Source of the DNA: PGYU01 sp964637845
GTDB lineage: Bacteria > Bacteroidota > Ignavibacteria > Kapaibacteriales > UBA2268
Length of the DNA: 33,486 nucleotides
Direction of reading: 5' to 3'
Assembly (NCBI GenBank): GCA_964637845.1
Contig: CAZWXI010000019.1
Span: 1-33,486, forward strand
In this document: piece by piece, positions 15,386 through 23,165 of the stretch
Layout of the letters: each line of letters opens with the position of its first letter
Position numbering within the stretch: the first letter of the stretch is position 1
Made by a program: the position numbers and the translations under genes
Notes under the pieces: model-generated
The model's database searches: none
What the model was told of the DNA's origin: nothing
Seen by the model: only the letters and a program-made list of their open reading frames with translations

Positions 15386-15649
15386 ATGGAGCGAGAGCAG
15401 AAAGAAGAGTATGTACGGCGTACTCAAAAAGATTACAGTTTGGCTTTTAAATTGCATGTAGTAAATGAAGTAGAAAAGGGCTTGCTGACTTATAGACAGT
15501 CTCAGCGTAAGTATGGTATACAAGGTAGAAGTACTGTATTAAAATGGCTACGCAAGCATGGTAATTTAAACTGGAATAAAGGAATGTACGTGAACAAGCA
15601 GAAAACGCCATATAGCGAAATACAAGAGCTTAAAGCAAGAATGAATTAA
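15386..15649 (+). pseudogene. IS3-family transposase OrfA remnant
   Basis: An 87-residue frame with an AAAGGAG ribosome-binding site. It reads KDYSLAFKLHVVNEVEKGLL, then TYRQSQRKYGIQGRSTVLKW: the helix-turn-helix of OrfA in IS3-group elements that binds the terminal repeats. It stops early at ELKARMN. The expected continuation (LEKEKIVLNIAI) is found in another frame at 15654, so a small indel has broken it. Confidence 0.75.
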
Positions 15650-15653
15650 GTAA

Positions 15654-16133
15654 TTGGAAAAGGAAAAGATTGTACTTAACATAGCAATCTATGTTGCTGA
15701 ATCAGAAGAAAAAGGTGGGACTTGGTCAGGGGTTGTTGATGGTTTAAGAAAAGGCAGAAAAATCTTTGTGAGAAAACCTGAACCAAACGAAAAAAACGCT
15801 AATAATCTTTTGATTCAGAAAGGTGCAATACCAGTTGATTTTAGTGGTGTTGAACTACCTAGAAATTACGAAACAACAAATCTTGACCAAGTTTCGACTG
15901 TTAGAGAGCCGTCAGGCAATGATGAGCTTGAAGTAAAAGTTCGTGCAGTATTAAACGGACGACCATTAAATGCAAAAGAACTTCTCAAAAAACTAAATCT
16001 TACTTGGACGACACAGAAGTTAAACAGCTATTTAAAAAAACTAGATTTTGTTGAAGTAGTGAAAGAAAAAAAAATAAATTTATACAAACTAAAAGGGACA
16101 ACGGCCACGACACAAACAACGCTTTTTGTTTAG
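15654..16133 (+). pseudogene. chimeric ORF: OrfA tail fused to the C-terminal half of a DprA-like protein
   Basis: From an in-frame TTG the first 16 or so codons (LEKEKIVLNIAIYVAE) are the leucine-zipper tail of IS3 OrfA. From about base 15702 the sequence changes to EEKGGTWSGVVDGLRKGRKI and NANNLLIQKGAIPVDF, the pattern of the second half of DprA/Smf-like Rossmann domains. It then carries a C-terminal winged-helix-like segment (VRAVLNGRPLNAKELLKKLN ... LDFVEVVKEKKINLYKLKG). The N-terminal nucleotide-binding half is missing. Such proteins occur in DNA uptake and, with a phosphoribosyltransferase, in ShosTA-type defence pairs. Which kind this was cannot be told. Confidence 0.55.
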
Positions 16134-16162
16134 CCAAAAAAGAAAACCGGCCGCCAACAGCA

Positions 16163-16196
16163 CCTACATGCACGCAAGGGTTTCGTGCTTCGTAGG
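16163..16196. other. hairpin at the right end of the insertion remnant
   Basis: CCTAC-AT-GCACG, a 9-base loop, CGTGC-TTC-GTAGG: ten paired bases with an internal loop, overlapping the right inverted end. It could be a transcription-blocking or recombination-related structure; it has no T-run. Confidence 0.4.
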
Positions 16197-16207
16197 ACGG
16201 GGCAGTT

Positions 16208-17305
16208 TTAAAGGAAAGGTAATTTGATTACTTCAGCGGGAAACTTCTTTCCACGGGCTGAAATCTCTATTCTTGAGCCGGGTTCACGATATTGTGGAGT
16301 TACGTAGCCCATTCCGATAGGTTTTCCCAACGTAGGAGATAAGTTTCCGCTTGTAACGCGTCCAATCAACTCGTCACCTGCGAAAATTTCATAACCCTGA
16401 CGTGCTATGAATTTGTCTACAGCTACTACAAAACCTACCAAATGACGATTTGGTTTGTTCTCTTTCACAACTGCGATTACTCCTTTACCATTAAAATCCC
16501 CCTTATTGATTTTGGTTATCCAGCCCAAGCCAGCTTCGATTGGATTTGTGGTTTTATCAATATCATTCCCATAAAGACAATAACCCTTTTCGAGTCGAAG
16601 CGTATCTCTACAACCTAATCCGACTGGTTCAATTCCATATTCTTTACCCGCGGCCATCAGAGCATGCCAAACTTTCTCGGCTACCGATTCATCACCCGTA
16701 AAATATAACTCATAACCTAATTCACCTGTATATCCGGTGCGAGAAATAAGCATTTCTACATCTGCAACTTCACCGAATTTGAAATTATAGTATTTGATGG
16801 CTTCTTCCGAAACATCTTCGGTGGTTAATTTTGCCAAGGTATCTCTTGAGTATGGACCTTGTAAAGCCAGTAAACTAATTGCATCTGAACTGTTTTTAAG
16901 TTCAATGTCAAAATCGCCCTTGTTGTCTAAGCACCATTGCCAGTCCTTATCAATGTTTGCACCATTGACGACAAGCATGAAATCATTACCGGAAATTCGG
17001 TAAACAAGCAAATCATCAACTATTCCACCATCGTGGTAGCACATAGCGGAGTATTGAATATTGCCCGGCACCAACTTAGATGCATCGTTTATGGTGATTT
17101 GCTGAACGAAGTCCAAGGCGCCGGGTCCATTTACTTCAAATTCGCCCATATGCGATACATCAAAAACGCCTACTTTTTCTCGGACTACGTTATGTTCGTG
17201 TATTATTCCATTAGGATATTGTATCGGCATAGTAAAACCGGCAAATTCTACCATTTTGGCATTGTAAGATTTGTGAATCTCTGTAAATTTTGTTGTTTTA
17301 ATCAT
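16208..17305 (-). CDS. gcvT: aminomethyltransferase (glycine cleavage T protein)
   Basis: T protein of the glycine cleavage system: moves the methylene group from aminomethyl-lipoyl H protein to tetrahydrofolate, releasing ammonia. With the ATG at 17305 it has 365 residues, MIKTTKFTEIHKSYNAKMVE, matching the family N-terminus, and an AGGA at 8 bases. An in-frame ATG at 17371 would add 22 unlikely residues but would overlap the comEA stop as ATGA. Landmarks are FDVSHMGEFEV, GGIVDDLLVYRI with the expected catalytic Asp, SRTGYTGELGYELYF, and the C-terminal GYVTPQYREPGSRIEI. The gene ends 3 bases from the insertion remnant but is complete. Confidence 0.95.
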   Translation of the reverse strand: MIKTTKFTEIHKSYNAKMVEFAGFTMPIQYPNGIIHEHNVVREKVGVFDVSHMGEFEVNGPGALDFVQQITINDASKLVPGNIQYSAMCYHDGGIVDDLLVYRISGNDFMLVVNGANIDKDWQWCLDNKGDFDIELKNSSDAISLLALQGPYSRDTLAKLTTEDVSEEAIKYYNFKFGEVADVEMLISRTGYTGELGYELYFTGDESVAEKVWHALMAAGKEYGIEPVGLGCRDTLRLEKGYCLYGNDIDKTTNPIEAGLGWITKINKGDFNGKGVIAVVKENKPNRHLVGFVVAVDKFIARQGYEIFAGDELIGRVTSGNLSPTLGKPIGMGYVTPQYREPGSRIEISARGKKFPAEVIKLPFL

Positions 17306-17367
17306 TATAAAATTCCTATAAACATTTCTACCTATGTGTTTATTCAAAGTAGTAACATAATTCAAAA

Positions 17368-17898
17368 TCATTTAACTTCAATCAAGTCTTTCATCTTGTC
17401 GAATTTCTTTTCACCTATGCCGTGGACTTTCTTAATGTCTTCAATCCGCTGAAATGTATTATTCTTGCGATATTCGATGATTTTATTTGCTGTCTTTTCA
17501 CCGATTCCGGGTAATTTCATCAGTTGAACGCGTGATGCAGTGTTGATATTGATTTTTTGGGTAACAGCTTTTTCAGTGGTTTGAGTTTTAGGTTTAATCG
17601 AGGTCAACTCGGAACTACTTGCCAAACGGATGGTGCCTTCTTCTTGTTCAAAGGGTTGTAACACAGTTTTTTCTCTAACACCACTCACAGAATCAAGAAA
17701 ATGTTGATTGACTGCGGTAATCAACGCTTCACGTTCTAACATGCTGTAATTTGAAAAATCAGGCTCCTGCGAAAGTATAAAATTTTTATATACTAAACCT
17801 ACGACTAAACCCAATAAGATTACAAACACGGCTGTTAATTCCATATCCGTAACCATAGTAATGCTTTTAATTTTGCTCTTCAAGTCAATGAGTTTCAT
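17368..17898 (-). CDS. ComEA-like helix-hairpin-helix DNA-binding protein
   Basis: A protein of 176 residues with one N-terminal membrane helix (AVFVILLGLVVGLVYKNFIL, about residues 24-43). A linker follows, then a C-terminal double helix-hairpin-helix: KININTASRVQLMKLPGIGE, KTANKIIEYRKNN, then IKKVHGIGEKKFDKMKDLI. This is the ComEA arrangement: a membrane-anchored DNA-binding protein that receives incoming DNA during transformation. No other competence gene is beside it. It starts 8 bases after the C1 peptidase gene stops and is followed closely by gcvT. Confidence 0.85.
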   Translation of the reverse strand: MKLIDLKSKIKSITMVTDMELTAVFVILLGLVVGLVYKNFILSQEPDFSNYSMLEREALITAVNQHFLDSVSGVREKTVLQPFEQEEGTIRLASSSELTSIKPKTQTTEKAVTQKININTASRVQLMKLPGIGEKTANKIIEYRKNNTFQRIEDIKKVHGIGEKKFDKMKDLIEVK

Positions 17899-17906
17899 TT
17901 TTTGCT

Positions 17907-19148
17907 TTATTCTAATTTACTTTGTTTTTCAAATTTCGAAAGTAAGTCTTTTATTGCATCTTTGTGAACCAAAAAACAAGTCATCTTCAATTTTATGTAA
18001 TCTTCATGATAAAGATAGTATCCTTTAAATTTGCCGTTATTTGCACCACTTCCCGAGTCTTTTATCAAATACCAACTGCCGTATTCATTATCATACCATC
18101 CGACTAAATGAATCGCATGGTCATCGCCAGTACTTCCGTTACTGAAACGAAATTGACGGGCATAATCATCAATATAAGCCGAAGGTATATCAAAACTCGG
18201 AATAACGCCCGCATCAGCATAAGAGTAGTGACCTGCTTCGGAAACATCACCGCTTAGCGTGAAAGTAAAGCCATTTCTTATGGCATTACGTAAAGCGGTC
18301 ATAAAATCATACAGAGGCACATTATAATAATCATGCGACTTCCACCAATTGTCAGGTACATCGTAATTCGTTTTTTGCCAGAATCCCTGCTCCATCAACG
18401 ACATCATGTCAATATAATCATCCAAGTTCAGTTTAACAAAATCATCTCTGAAAGTGTCGGGTGTATACTTTCTTCCTGCCCACATAAATTCGGTCGGAGG
18501 CTCTCCAATAAAATATCTCATTATGGATTTTATATTTTCGAGTACTTGCTCCTCGTTCCAAATTTTGTTGTTTTTGCAATATGCCAAGTAAGATTTCATC
18601 TCATCAAACATTTTGGCATGATTGTGATATTCCTGGTTTAGCTTTTTGCCGCTATAAATTGCATCGGGGACACACCCGTATTGTTTCCACATAGCTATAA
18701 CGGCGTTGGTTTGCGACCCCTCGCCAAATTCGGAATCACCACGTTCTTGTATAAATCTGCGAGCTTTTTCTATATACTGATACCATACAACATGCATTTC
18801 AGACATTTTAAGTTCCTTATTATGAAGCCTTTTCAGTTCTGATTCTAAAAATGAAGTTGCCGCAAAACTCCAACATGTTCCCGTAGCGCCTTGCTGCACG
18901 GGTGGTAAATGCCATGATTGCTTGAATAGACTCAGGTTATCGGGAACTTTTATGTCCGAAAAATCAAGTATAAATCTCTTTTTCTTTGGCTTTTCTTTCT
19001 TCTCAAAGTTATCAATACTGACTTTAATACTATCCCAGAATTCGTTTTTCGGCTCTACGAATTTTCCCTTATGGCGGATTTGATTTTGTGCTTGAACGCT
19101 GATTATGCTTATGATTAGCAATAAAATCACGCATATGATTCTTTTCAT
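17907..19148 (-). CDS. secreted C1 family (papain-fold) cysteine peptidase
   Basis: A protein of 413 residues with a signal peptide (MKRIICVILLLIISIISVQA). The active-site segment VQQGATGTCWSFAATSFLES gives oxyanion Gln86 and nucleophile Cys92; DDHAIHLVGW gives His344. The third catalytic position, normally Asn in NSWG, reads IKDSGSGANNG, with Asp364 in place of Asn and no Trp. The sequence KGYYLYHEDYIKLKMTCF near the end fits the aminopeptidase-C-like branch. It may be active with a changed triad or have drifted. First gene of a comEA-gcvT operon, with no obvious functional link. Confidence 0.85.
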   Translation of the reverse strand: MKRIICVILLLIISIISVQAQNQIRHKGKFVEPKNEFWDSIKVSIDNFEKKEKPKKKRFILDFSDIKVPDNLSLFKQSWHLPPVQQGATGTCWSFAATSFLESELKRLHNKELKMSEMHVVWYQYIEKARRFIQERGDSEFGEGSQTNAVIAMWKQYGCVPDAIYSGKKLNQEYHNHAKMFDEMKSYLAYCKNNKIWNEEQVLENIKSIMRYFIGEPPTEFMWAGRKYTPDTFRDDFVKLNLDDYIDMMSLMEQGFWQKTNYDVPDNWWKSHDYYNVPLYDFMTALRNAIRNGFTFTLSGDVSEAGHYSYADAGVIPSFDIPSAYIDDYARQFRFSNGSTGDDHAIHLVGWYDNEYGSWYLIKDSGSGANNGKFKGYYLYHEDYIKLKMTCFLVHKDAIKDLLSKFEKQSKLE

Positions 19149-19238
19149 TTTAAATCAATTTAAGTTTGTCATAAAAACATTTTTAAATTTATGAAAAAAA
19201 TCAATATTTAGTAGGTCTTTTCTCAATCCAATTATGAT

Positions 19239-19246
19239 TATATTTG
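19239..19246 (+). promoter_or_regulatory. -7 type promoter element before the OmpA-domain gene
   Basis: TATATTTG fits TAnnTTTG, 33 bases before the chosen ATG at 19280. An in-frame TTG at 19244 lies inside this element, which argues against using it as the start. Confidence 0.45.
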
Positions 19247-19279
19247 CATCTTATAGATTTTAAAATTTACAAACTCAGA

Positions 19280-21346
19280 ATGAATCGAAAGTATAAAATT
19301 TTCTTTGTAATTTGTAATTTATTGTTCTTATATCTTATTAGTAGCGATATTTCGACTTTTTCACAAGAACTTGAGTCGGATAATACATTGGTGAACGACA
19401 GCACAAATTATGAACTCAGACCACGATTCGGGTTGTTTTCACACTACAATTTCAATTTCCATTTCGCGAGTTTTTCGAAGTTACCCGGTGTAGCAGGTTG
19501 TTGTCCAAAATATACTTTCGGTTTCGGTACAGGTTTTGAATTTGGTGGGCTTATAGAATATCCATGGGACGAAAAATTACACTTATCACTACGGATTGGC
19601 TACTCTAATTATGACGGTTTGCTTTCAGAAGAAGAGTTCAAAACTATTATAATAGACGGGAAATCATCTCAAGCTGCCATAGAACACTCAATTAAAACAA
19701 ACTACGGAACTATTGGCGTCGAGCCAATGGCTGGATATTATTTCATACCCAACTTGATAACGTATGCAGGATTCCGATTTGGTTTTTTAGCTAATTCGCA
19801 TTATATCCAAAAAGAAAAAATTCTCAAACCGAGTGATAGAGGAACTTTCGTTGATGGAACACGCGAAAGGAATTTATCTTTTGGTGAAATTCCCGAAGCA
19901 TCCTCATTTCAATTCGGTATCAAATTGGGTGCAGGTTATAATTTTCCCTTGAATAAGCAAAATTCGCTAATCGCTGCTCCCGAATTATTTATTACAATAA
20001 ATGCAACACCGATAGTTAAAGGTATTAGTTGGTTCGTGCATTCAATTCACGGTGGTATAGCCATTAAGTATAAAGAACCTCCACCTCCTCCGCCACCACC
20101 AGCTCCACCGCCATCGCCACCATTCCCGGAACCGGACTTGCCGCCACCTCCTCCATCGCTTGATGCTTCAGTAACAATGGTTAAAATTGATTCACTCGGA
20201 AATGCTGAGAAGAATTTCAACATAAAAATTGAGGACTTTGTTTCCCTAAACTTGCGTCCCTTACTCACATATGTATTCTTTGATTCGATGTCTGCCGATA
20301 TATCTAATAAATACAAGATGCTCAAGAGAAACGAAACTGATGCATTCTCTATGACAAAACTACAGAACCTTGGTCCAATCGAAACATATTATCAAGTACT
20401 CAACATAATTGGTAAGAGAATGCGCGAAAACCCTCAAGCAGTCATTAAAATCACGGGATGTAACTCAAATACGGGCGATGAAAGAAACAATCGAGATTTA
20501 TCTCGCTCAAGAGCTGAAAAGATTCGTAATTACCTCCGAGATGTATGGGATATTGATGGTACACGTATGCCGATTGATGTTCGAAATCTTCCTGCGAAAC
20601 CCACACGAGACGATGAACCCGGTGGCTCAGAGGAAAATCGCAGAGTGGAAATTGCTTCAGATGATTTCCGGATTACTGAGCCGGTTGTCACAATTGATAC
20701 TTTGAGAATAATCAGTTCCTATCATTTGAGATTCATTACCGAAGCCCGCACACCCATAGGCATAAAGAATTGGACAGTCCATGCGTCATTTGACGGAAAG
20801 GAATTAATCAATTTTGCAGGCGAAGGCAATCCTAAGAAAGAACTCGATTGGAAATTGAACGATAAAACGCCCAATTATCCTCGAACAGCGGGCAATATAT
20901 TTTACTCAATGAAAGTGACTGACAGTTTGGGGCAATCTACCGAATCCACTAAAAACAGACTGCCTATCGAGCAATTAACCATTGACCGTAAACGATTAGA
21001 AAGAATCAAAGATAAAGAATTTGAATATTACAGTCTCATTCTTTTCGATTTTGGTAAGCACGAACTCAGAGCAGAGCATCGTAAAGTAATTGATTTCATT
21101 AAAGACCGTTCAAATGATAAATCAAAGATTTACATTCGCGGCTATACCGATGCAATGGGTGATGAAACGATAAACAAGCGACTATCTGAACGTCGTGCAC
21201 GAACCGTAGCCGATAAACTCAAACTTCGTAATGCCATAGTCGAAGGCATCGGCGAAGATGAACTTTTATATGACAACACAACACCCGAAGGACGCTTCTA
21301 TTGCCGTACAGTACAGATAATAATAGAGACGCCTATAGATGATTAG
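19280..21346 (+). CDS. outer-membrane protein with beta-barrel, proline hinge and two OmpA-like domains
   Basis: A protein of 688 residues with a signal peptide (MNRKYKIFFVICNLLFLYLI, cleaved about residue 31). The N-terminal part (about 40-265) is barrel-like with repeated aromatic/Gly strands (FGFGTGFEFGGLIEY). A proline-rich hinge follows at about 266-293 (runs of up to eight Pro). An OmpA-like domain at about 324-460 has NRDLSRSRAEKIRNYL and EENRRVEIA; a second at about 586-680 has LFDFGKHELRAEHRKVIDFI, IRGYTDAMGDE, and LSERRARTVADKL. OmpA domains bind peptidoglycan. The double domain separated by a beta-rich spacer is uncommon. Probably anchors the outer membrane to the wall. Confidence 0.85.
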   Translation: MNRKYKIFFVICNLLFLYLISSDISTFSQELESDNTLVNDSTNYELRPRFGLFSHYNFNFHFASFSKLPGVAGCCPKYTFGFGTGFEFGGLIEYPWDEKLHLSLRIGYSNYDGLLSEEEFKTIIIDGKSSQAAIEHSIKTNYGTIGVEPMAGYYFIPNLITYAGFRFGFLANSHYIQKEKILKPSDRGTFVDGTRERNLSFGEIPEASSFQFGIKLGAGYNFPLNKQNSLIAAPELFITINATPIVKGISWFVHSIHGGIAIKYKEPPPPPPPPAPPPSPPFPEPDLPPPPPSLDASVTMVKIDSLGNAEKNFNIKIEDFVSLNLRPLLTYVFFDSMSADISNKYKMLKRNETDAFSMTKLQNLGPIETYYQVLNIIGKRMRENPQAVIKITGCNSNTGDERNNRDLSRSRAEKIRNYLRDVWDIDGTRMPIDVRNLPAKPTRDDEPGGSEENRRVEIASDDFRITEPVVTIDTLRIISSYHLRFITEARTPIGIKNWTVHASFDGKELINFAGEGNPKKELDWKLNDKTPNYPRTAGNIFYSMKVTDSLGQSTESTKNRLPIEQLTIDRKRLERIKDKEFEYYSLILFDFGKHELRAEHRKVIDFIKDRSNDKSKIYIRGYTDAMGDETINKRLSERRARTVADKLKLRNAIVEGIGEDELLYDNTTPEGRFYCRTVQIIIETPIDD

Positions 21347-21420
21347 ACATATTTATTTTGCTATTTGAAATCTTGTAATTATATTAGAAAATTATTTTTT
21401 GAATAAAATCAATACTGTTT

Positions 21421-22101
21421 ATGGAATTGACCTTAGCCGAAGAACTGCTTCTACTCGGATTAGACGACAAAACGGGTGAAGTCATGCTTTCTGTGTCAAC
21501 AGCATTGCCGTTCGGATTGGCAGGTGCTTTATTGCTTGATTTGTTCATTTCAAAGAGAATAGAACTTCGCTATGATAAGGTTGTAGTAGTGAATTCGGAA
21601 TCAATAGGAAATAGTTTGCTTGATGAAACACTGAGTTTACTTAATCAAAAAGACAAATCCGAAAAAGTATCATATTGGATCAAGCATTTGAATGTTTCAA
21701 TTGATGATATGTTCGAAAAAATCATCAATCAACTTGTCAATAAAGGCATTTTGAAGCGTCAAGAGAAGAAAATTTTATGGCTCATTCCCATTGAAAGATT
21801 CCCAACCAAAGACCCCATTCCTGAAGTCATGAGCAGAATTTCCATTCGCAGAATAGTACTCGAAAACGAAGAACCCGATAATAGAACATTAGCTTTATTA
21901 AGTTTAATCAAAGCTTCTAATCTTATTGATGAACTGTTTTTAAAAGATGAACGCAGGCAAGCGACGAATATAATTGACGATTATATTAAGAATGAAAAAA
22001 TCGGAAAAGTAGTATCCGACATAAATAACGAAGTCACATCTATTATCGCATCATCAGTCGCCGGATCTGTTGCCGCCGCAAGTGTAGTTGGGAATATCTG
22101 A
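21421..22101 (+). CDS. GPP34 (GOLPH3/Vps74-like) family protein
   Basis: A protein of 226 residues starting MELTLAEELLLLGLDDKTGE, the signature of GPP34 domains, then LPFGLAGALLLDLFISKRIE. In eukaryotes GOLPH3/Vps74 binds phosphatidylinositol-4-phosphate and sorts Golgi glycosyltransferases. Bacterial members are widespread in some phyla, but their role is not established. The C-terminal SVAGSVAAASVVGNI is Ala/Val-rich and may lie against the membrane. The TGA stop is followed after one base by the ATG of the YkvA-like gene, so the two are surely co-translated. Confidence 0.85.
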   Translation: MELTLAEELLLLGLDDKTGEVMLSVSTALPFGLAGALLLDLFISKRIELRYDKVVVVNSESIGNSLLDETLSLLNQKDKSEKVSYWIKHLNVSIDDMFEKIINQLVNKGILKRQEKKILWLIPIERFPTKDPIPEVMSRISIRRIVLENEEPDNRTLALLSLIKASNLIDELFLKDERRQATNIIDDYIKNEKIGKVVSDINNEVTSIIASSVAGSVAAASVVGNI

Positions 22102-22102
22102 T

Positions 22103-22468
22103 ATGAATGACTATAATTCAAAAATATTAACAAATTCGGAAATAATTAGTCAATATGACGACACATCATTTTGGTCCAAGATTTTATTAAATACAAAAAA
22201 TTTAGGCAAGAAAATTTTATCTAAGGCATTTGTGCTCTATTATGTATTACGCGACGAGCAGACTCCGACTTGGGCTAAAACAGTTATTTATGGTGCATTA
22301 GGTTATTTCATTTTACCTTTGGATGCAATTCCCGATATCGTGCCTTTCGTAGGATTTAGTGATGACCTTGGAGCTATGGTTACTGCTTTGTCCATTATCA
22401 TGGCACATATTAAACCAAAGCACGTTGAAATGTCAAGTCAGGCATTGGAAAAGCTTTTTAAAAAATGA
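22103..22468 (+). CDS. YkvA family (DUF1232) membrane protein
   Basis: A protein of 121 residues whose core reads TPTWAKTVIYGALGYFILPL, then DAIPDIVPFVGFSDDLGAMV: the DUF1232 signature (Y-ILP-D-IPD-IP--G--DD). The helix-rich N-terminal region is typical. Function unknown; assumed small membrane-associated protein. ATG 22103 is preferred over the TTG at 22088, which would overlap the preceding gene. It forms a unit with the GPP34 gene. Confidence 0.88.
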   Translation: MNDYNSKILTNSEIISQYDDTSFWSKILLNTKNLGKKILSKAFVLYYVLRDEQTPTWAKTVIYGALGYFILPLDAIPDIVPFVGFSDDLGAMVTALSIIMAHIKPKHVEMSSQALEKLFKK

Positions 22469-22527
22469 GATTATTTTGAGTTTTTTTCTTAATTAAATTC
22501 GTTTTATTAATTTTAAAGGAGTGCCTC

Positions 22528-22923
22528 ATGGATTATTCAGACAGTTTTTCTCCCGAAGTTGGGGGTGATCTTTTTGCCTTAAGTACCGGTATAACCATTT
22601 TTTGGTTCGTAGTCTTTCTGGTATTAATTATCAGCTACTGGAAAATTTTTGAAAAGGCCGGTGAGCCGGGCTGGGCGGCTATCATTCCGATTTACAACGT
22701 AATCATATTGTTGAAAATAGTCGGACGTCCTATTTGGTGGATTGTGCTTCTTCTTATCCCATTCCTGAACATTATATTCTTAATTATAGTTGTTCTTGAC
22801 TTAGCTAAGGCCTTCAACAAGGGTTCGGGATTTGCTATCGGTCTTCTTTTGCTTGGCATTGTCTTTTCCCCGATTTTAGCCTTCGGTGATGCCCAATACA
22901 TAGGCACAAAGACACAAATATAA
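22528..22923 (+). CDS. DUF5684-like multi-pass membrane protein
   Basis: A protein of 131 residues with a strong AAAGGAG ribosome-binding site. It has several hydrophobic helices: ITIFWFVVFLVLIISYW, then the family motif KAGEPGWAAIIPIYNVIILL, then PIWWIVLLLIPFLNIIFLII, and a last helix ending FSPILAFGDAQY. This layout is that of small DUF5684 proteins, often labelled signal peptidase-like without a catalytic site; none is seen here. A terminator lies 24 bases downstream. Confidence 0.8.
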   Translation: MDYSDSFSPEVGGDLFALSTGITIFWFVVFLVLIISYWKIFEKAGEPGWAAIIPIYNVIILLKIVGRPIWWIVLLLIPFLNIIFLIIVVLDLAKAFNKGSGFAIGLLLLGIVFSPILAFGDAQYIGTKTQI

Positions 22924-22947
22924 ACCAAAACACACAAATTTCTCACC

Positions 22948-22977
22948 AAGCCGGGTCATTATGATTCGGCTTTTTCT
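22948..22977 (+). terminator. rho-independent terminator after the GPP34-YkvA-DUF5684 genes
   Basis: AAGCCG (22948-22953) pairs with CGGCTT (22967-22972); the stem continues inward through G-T and Watson-Crick pairs to a short loop, followed by TTTTTC. Confidence 0.8.
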
Positions 22978-22999
22978 ATGAAATTTCCCGATATTTTCA

Positions 23000-23007
23000 T
23001 AATTTTG
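23000..23007 (+). promoter_or_regulatory. promoter element of the arg/pyr cluster
   Basis: TAATTTTG fits TAnnTTTG. At a 19-base spacing upstream is TATG (22977-22980), one mismatch from TTTG. If used, it makes a leader of about 215 bases before argF. Confidence 0.5.
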
Positions 23008-23030
23008 TATTGTAAAAACATGACAAGTTG

Positions 23031-23165
23031 ATGAAAACTTTTTTATTAAAATACAGCAACTCATTCTCTACGGATATTAGTCCCAAGATTGGGATGCGCC
23101 AGCCCAAGAATCGTGCTTGGAAAATAACCCAATTCAAGCATTACACAACTGATGCACCCGTTTAA
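23031..23165 (+). CDS. possible leader ORF (44 codons) before argF
   Basis: ATG at 23031 to TAA at 23163-23165. The product begins MKTFLLKYSNSFSTDISPKI, contains GMRQPKNRAWKITQFKHY, and ends TDAPV. It starts 24 bases after the promoter element and stops 63 bases before argF. It covers the only G/C-richer, hairpin-prone stretch of the leader (CCCAAGATTGGG and CCAAG..CTTGG). It has no good ribosome-binding site and only two Arg codons, so it is not an obvious arginine attenuator peptide. It could be a real small protein, a leader peptide, or chance. Confidence 0.35.
   Translation: MKTFLLKYSNSFSTDISPKIGMRQPKNRAWKITQFKHYTTDAPV

Larger units (their letters stand above)
15346..16204 (+). mobile_element. 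IS3-type element remnant with 12-bp inverted ends
   Basis: TGCCCCGTCCTA at 15346-15357 has an exact inverted copy at 16193-16204, giving 5'-TG...CA-3' ends as in the IS3 family. The left end lies 40 bases before an orfA-like gene, as expected. No orfB (DDE integrase) is present. In its place is the C-terminal part of a DprA-like protein. At 859 bp it is shorter than an intact IS3 element. No target-site duplication is obvious (left flank ..AAAAGGA, right flank GTTTTAAAGG..), fitting a rearranged remnant. Confidence 0.65.

Noticed and set aside
14808..16157. GTTGGCG near 14809 and CGCCAAC near 16151 as integron-type cassette boundaries
   Set aside because: Neither fits the GTTRRRY / RYYYAAC core sites, and the IS3-type ends explain the right boundary better.
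16163..16196. Hairpin as an integron attC site
   Set aside because: No matching core sites and no cassette-like neighbours; kept only as an unexplained hairpin.
17305..17371. Longer gcvT start at 17371 overlapping comEA as ATGA
   Set aside because: The extra 22 residues do not match the GcvT N-terminus, and the ATG at 17305 has its own AGGA; the overlap is noted but not used.
20047..20325. Glycine-rich minus-strand frame
   Set aside because: It is only the complement of the proline-rich hinge of the OmpA-domain protein.
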